Source of the DNA: Atherinomorus stipes
Lineage: Eukaryota > Chordata > Actinopteri > Atheriniformes > Atherinidae
Assembly (NCBI GenBank): GCA_023101725.1
Contig: JALJCO010012637.1
Coordinates: 186,001 to 250,000 of the forward strand
Direction of reading: 5' to 3'
Length of the DNA: 64,000 nt
Shown here: positions 63,395-64,000 of the stretch, piece by piece
How positions within the stretch are numbered: position 1 is the first letter of the stretch
How the letters are laid out: every line of letters begins with the position of its first letter
Notes under the pieces: generated by a model
What the model saw: the letters and a program-made list of their open reading frames with translations, nothing else
Told to the model about the DNA's origin: nothing
Databases searched by the model: none
Program-made: the position numbers and the translations under genes

Positions 63395-64000
63395 ATGCCC
63401 GTCAAAACAAACTGACTTGTTACGTCAGTCTTATTTTTTTTTTTAATTTTTTTACGAAGAACAATTGTTGGTCGGTCCATAACTGTTATAATGGCAATAG
63501 TGGACAGACTATCCTCAGTTTGAAAGATGTTTTTTTTATTTCAGTGCTATCATTTGTTTACATTTCTTCTTCTCTTCATGAATAATTTTCTCTTTTCCAA
63601 ATGATGCCATTGAACATGTCGGGCAAGCTGATAGATGAGTAAAGTTATTAACAATGACCACTGCGCATTTTCAGCTGAACCATTTCCAACTGTGTCTCTC
63701 AGCTCACTCCAGTCCACTAGTTGCTAATGCACCCCGAAGCTGGTTGCTAACCTCAAAGAAAACCCGGAAAGGGTGAGACTCACTGTGAAGTCATGTCATC
63801 TTCCCAAACTATTTGACACAAAAGGCCTCACTACATCAGTAATGTGGAAGTGGTTTAGATTCAGTAAAAATGTGTAGCAGATCACTAAGTCTTTGTTGTA
63901 GTTTGGTGAACACCCAAACAGGAAACACGACTAACTTGTTGAATCACCTGTTTTAGGTATCAACCAAGCAGCTTCGCAGAAAGCAGGAAAATGCGTCTCA
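63395..64000. other. no feature recognised
   Basis: AT-rich DNA with short T runs (63431-63450); no gene or repeat ends seen before the window stops. Confidence 0.5.

Overview
The window looks like a stretch of a teleost fish chromosome, probably a percomorph. It is AT-rich and almost all non-coding. It holds the spliced 5' exons of one recognisable vertebrate gene and many fish-type transposon remnants: hAT, PIF/Harbinger, Tc1/mariner, TTAA-bounded MITEs, a tRNA-derived SINE and L2/CR1-like LINE pieces. I see no bacterial or phage features, no rRNA or tRNA gene, and no CRISPR array. Long open frames without splice support are treated as chance.

Gene content. The 5' half of net1 (neuroepithelial cell transforming 1, a RhoA guanine-nucleotide exchange factor) lies on the minus strand, and its remaining exons are beyond the left edge. 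Three exons of the long isoform are recognised: exon 1 at 33182-33321, exon 2 at 23390-23453 and exon 3 at 9795-9859. The separate first exon of the short isoform, Net1A, is at 922-1014 with a TATA box at 1260-1267. The order (three long-isoform exons, then the Net1A first exon nearest the shared body) follows from how the two human NET1 proteins diverge at their N-termini. As read, exon 3 carries one extra G that breaks the frame, and its 3' splice phase disagrees with that of the Net1A exon. An assembly or sequencing indel is the likeliest cause. A less certain further upstream first exon (59921-60000) lies below a CpG-rich block (60560-60960).

Layout. 1-1.4 kb: Net1A exon and promoter. 3.1-3.6 kb: GC-rich, possibly regulatory. 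4.3-6.1 kb: TTAA MITE holding a hAT MITE, then a composite hAT element. 9.8 kb: exon 3. 10.5-14.8 kb: Harbinger-type elements and a LINE fragment. 19.0-19.6 kb: Tc1 fragment. 23.4 kb: exon 2. 24.5-31 kb: MITEs, foldback, composite hAT, SINE. 33.2 kb: exon 1 and promoter. 36.5-40.4 kb: multi-level transposon nest containing about 1.2 kb of C-depleted, poly-G sequence that looks like assembly error. 42-63.4 kb: upstream DNA with MITEs and no confident gene.

Main points for a second look: the frame conflict in net1, the nest at 36.8-40.4 kb, three copies of a composite hAT element that carries an internal 126-bp tandem repeat, and several TTAA-bounded families that all start TTAAAGG or close to it.
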